Positions 34,795-34,861 of a stretch of DNA of 34,861 bases are shown one piece after another (the stretch's first letter is position 1; each line of letters opens with the position of its first letter). The position numbers were made by a program, and so were the translations under genes. Below the pieces are notes generated by a model that made no database searches, was not told the DNA's origin, and saw nothing but the letters and a program-made list of their open reading frames with translations. This stretch comes from Oceanospirillales bacterium. Lineage in GTDB: Bacteria; Pseudomonadota; Gammaproteobacteria; Xanthomonadales; SZUA-36. The DNA lies in NCBI GenBank assembly GCA_003233115.1, contig QIKV01000085.1:1-34861 (forward strand), read 5' to 3'.

Positions 34795-34861
34795 GGAGAG
34801 GTGGCAGAGCGGTTGAATGCACTGGTCTTGAAAACCAGCAAGGGTTAACAGCCCTTCCAGG
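34795..34861 (+). tRNA. serT: tRNA-Ser (anticodon TGA), cut by the window end
   Basis: The first 67 bases of a class II tRNA are present: acceptor 5' strand GGAGAGG, the D arm, and anticodon stem ACTGG/CCAGC-type pairing around loop CTTGAAA, which gives anticodon TGA. A long variable arm (AAGGGTTAACAGCCCTT) marks tRNA-Ser. The T arm and 3' end lie beyond the window. E. coli serT has the same anticodon and the same neighbour. Confidence 0.93.

Overview
The window is a 34.9 kb piece of a gammaproteobacterial chromosome. The evidence is the gene order aat, trxB, ftsK, lolA, serS and the yccA / tRNA-Ser pair, which match the enterobacterial arrangement as I recall it, together with LolA, RimO, RsmC, GreB and sigma-32-type signals. 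The exact lineage cannot be fixed from sequence alone. Base composition is moderately GC-rich, except for a visibly AT-rich stretch around the flippase gene (about 10.6-12.1 kb) and just before ftsK.

Layout. (1) 1-2.6 kb: tRNA-Ala(GGC) with a strong promoter, a DUF1249 gene and a secreted DUF885 peptidase, all on the minus strand. (2) 2.6-7.9 kb: a molybdenum-cofactor locus. A TauE/SafE transporter, moaA, moaD, moaE and a SufU-like Fe-S scaffold run on the plus strand. They meet adenine deaminase, moaC and a MoeB/ThiF enzyme running on the minus strand. (3) 7.9-9.85 kb: a secreted trypsin-like protease, a 421-base gap holding a good promoter and nested hairpins, and an unrecognised one-TM protein with repeated Trp-Gly motifs. 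(4) 9.95-15.5 kb: a polysaccharide locus with a Wzx-type flippase, a GT4 glycosyltransferase, a WecG/TagA transferase and a polyprenyl-phosphate sugar transferase. It also holds two decayed glycosyltransferase pieces. (5) 15.5-19.3 kb: a small secreted protein, then a CDF transporter, rimO and rsmC in one minus-strand operon. (6) 19.4-21.9 kb: an ECF sigma factor, a one-TM putative anti-sigma factor and a two-PDZ periplasmic protein in one operon. (7) 22-25.4 kb: an M13 lipoprotein peptidase, greB, and an Hsp20 gene with a sigma-32 promoter and a ROSE-like RNA thermometer. (8) 25.5-34.9 kb: plsC, a rhomboid protease overlapping an SRPBCC protein, then aat, trxB, ftsK, lolA, serS, a triple palindromic repeat, yccA and the start of tRNA-Ser(TGA).

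How the genes work together. MoaA and MoaC make cyclic pyranopterin monophosphate, MoaD/MoaE add sulfur, and the MoeB-like protein would adenylate the MoaD C-terminus, so the first stages of cofactor synthesis are complete here. The SufU-like protein may help supply MoaA with Fe-S clusters. The polysaccharide genes cover priming, sugar addition and flipping, but no polymerase or export genes are visible. The sigma/anti-sigma/PDZ operon looks like an envelope-sensing circuit. The region has no complete insertion sequence, prophage or CRISPR array.
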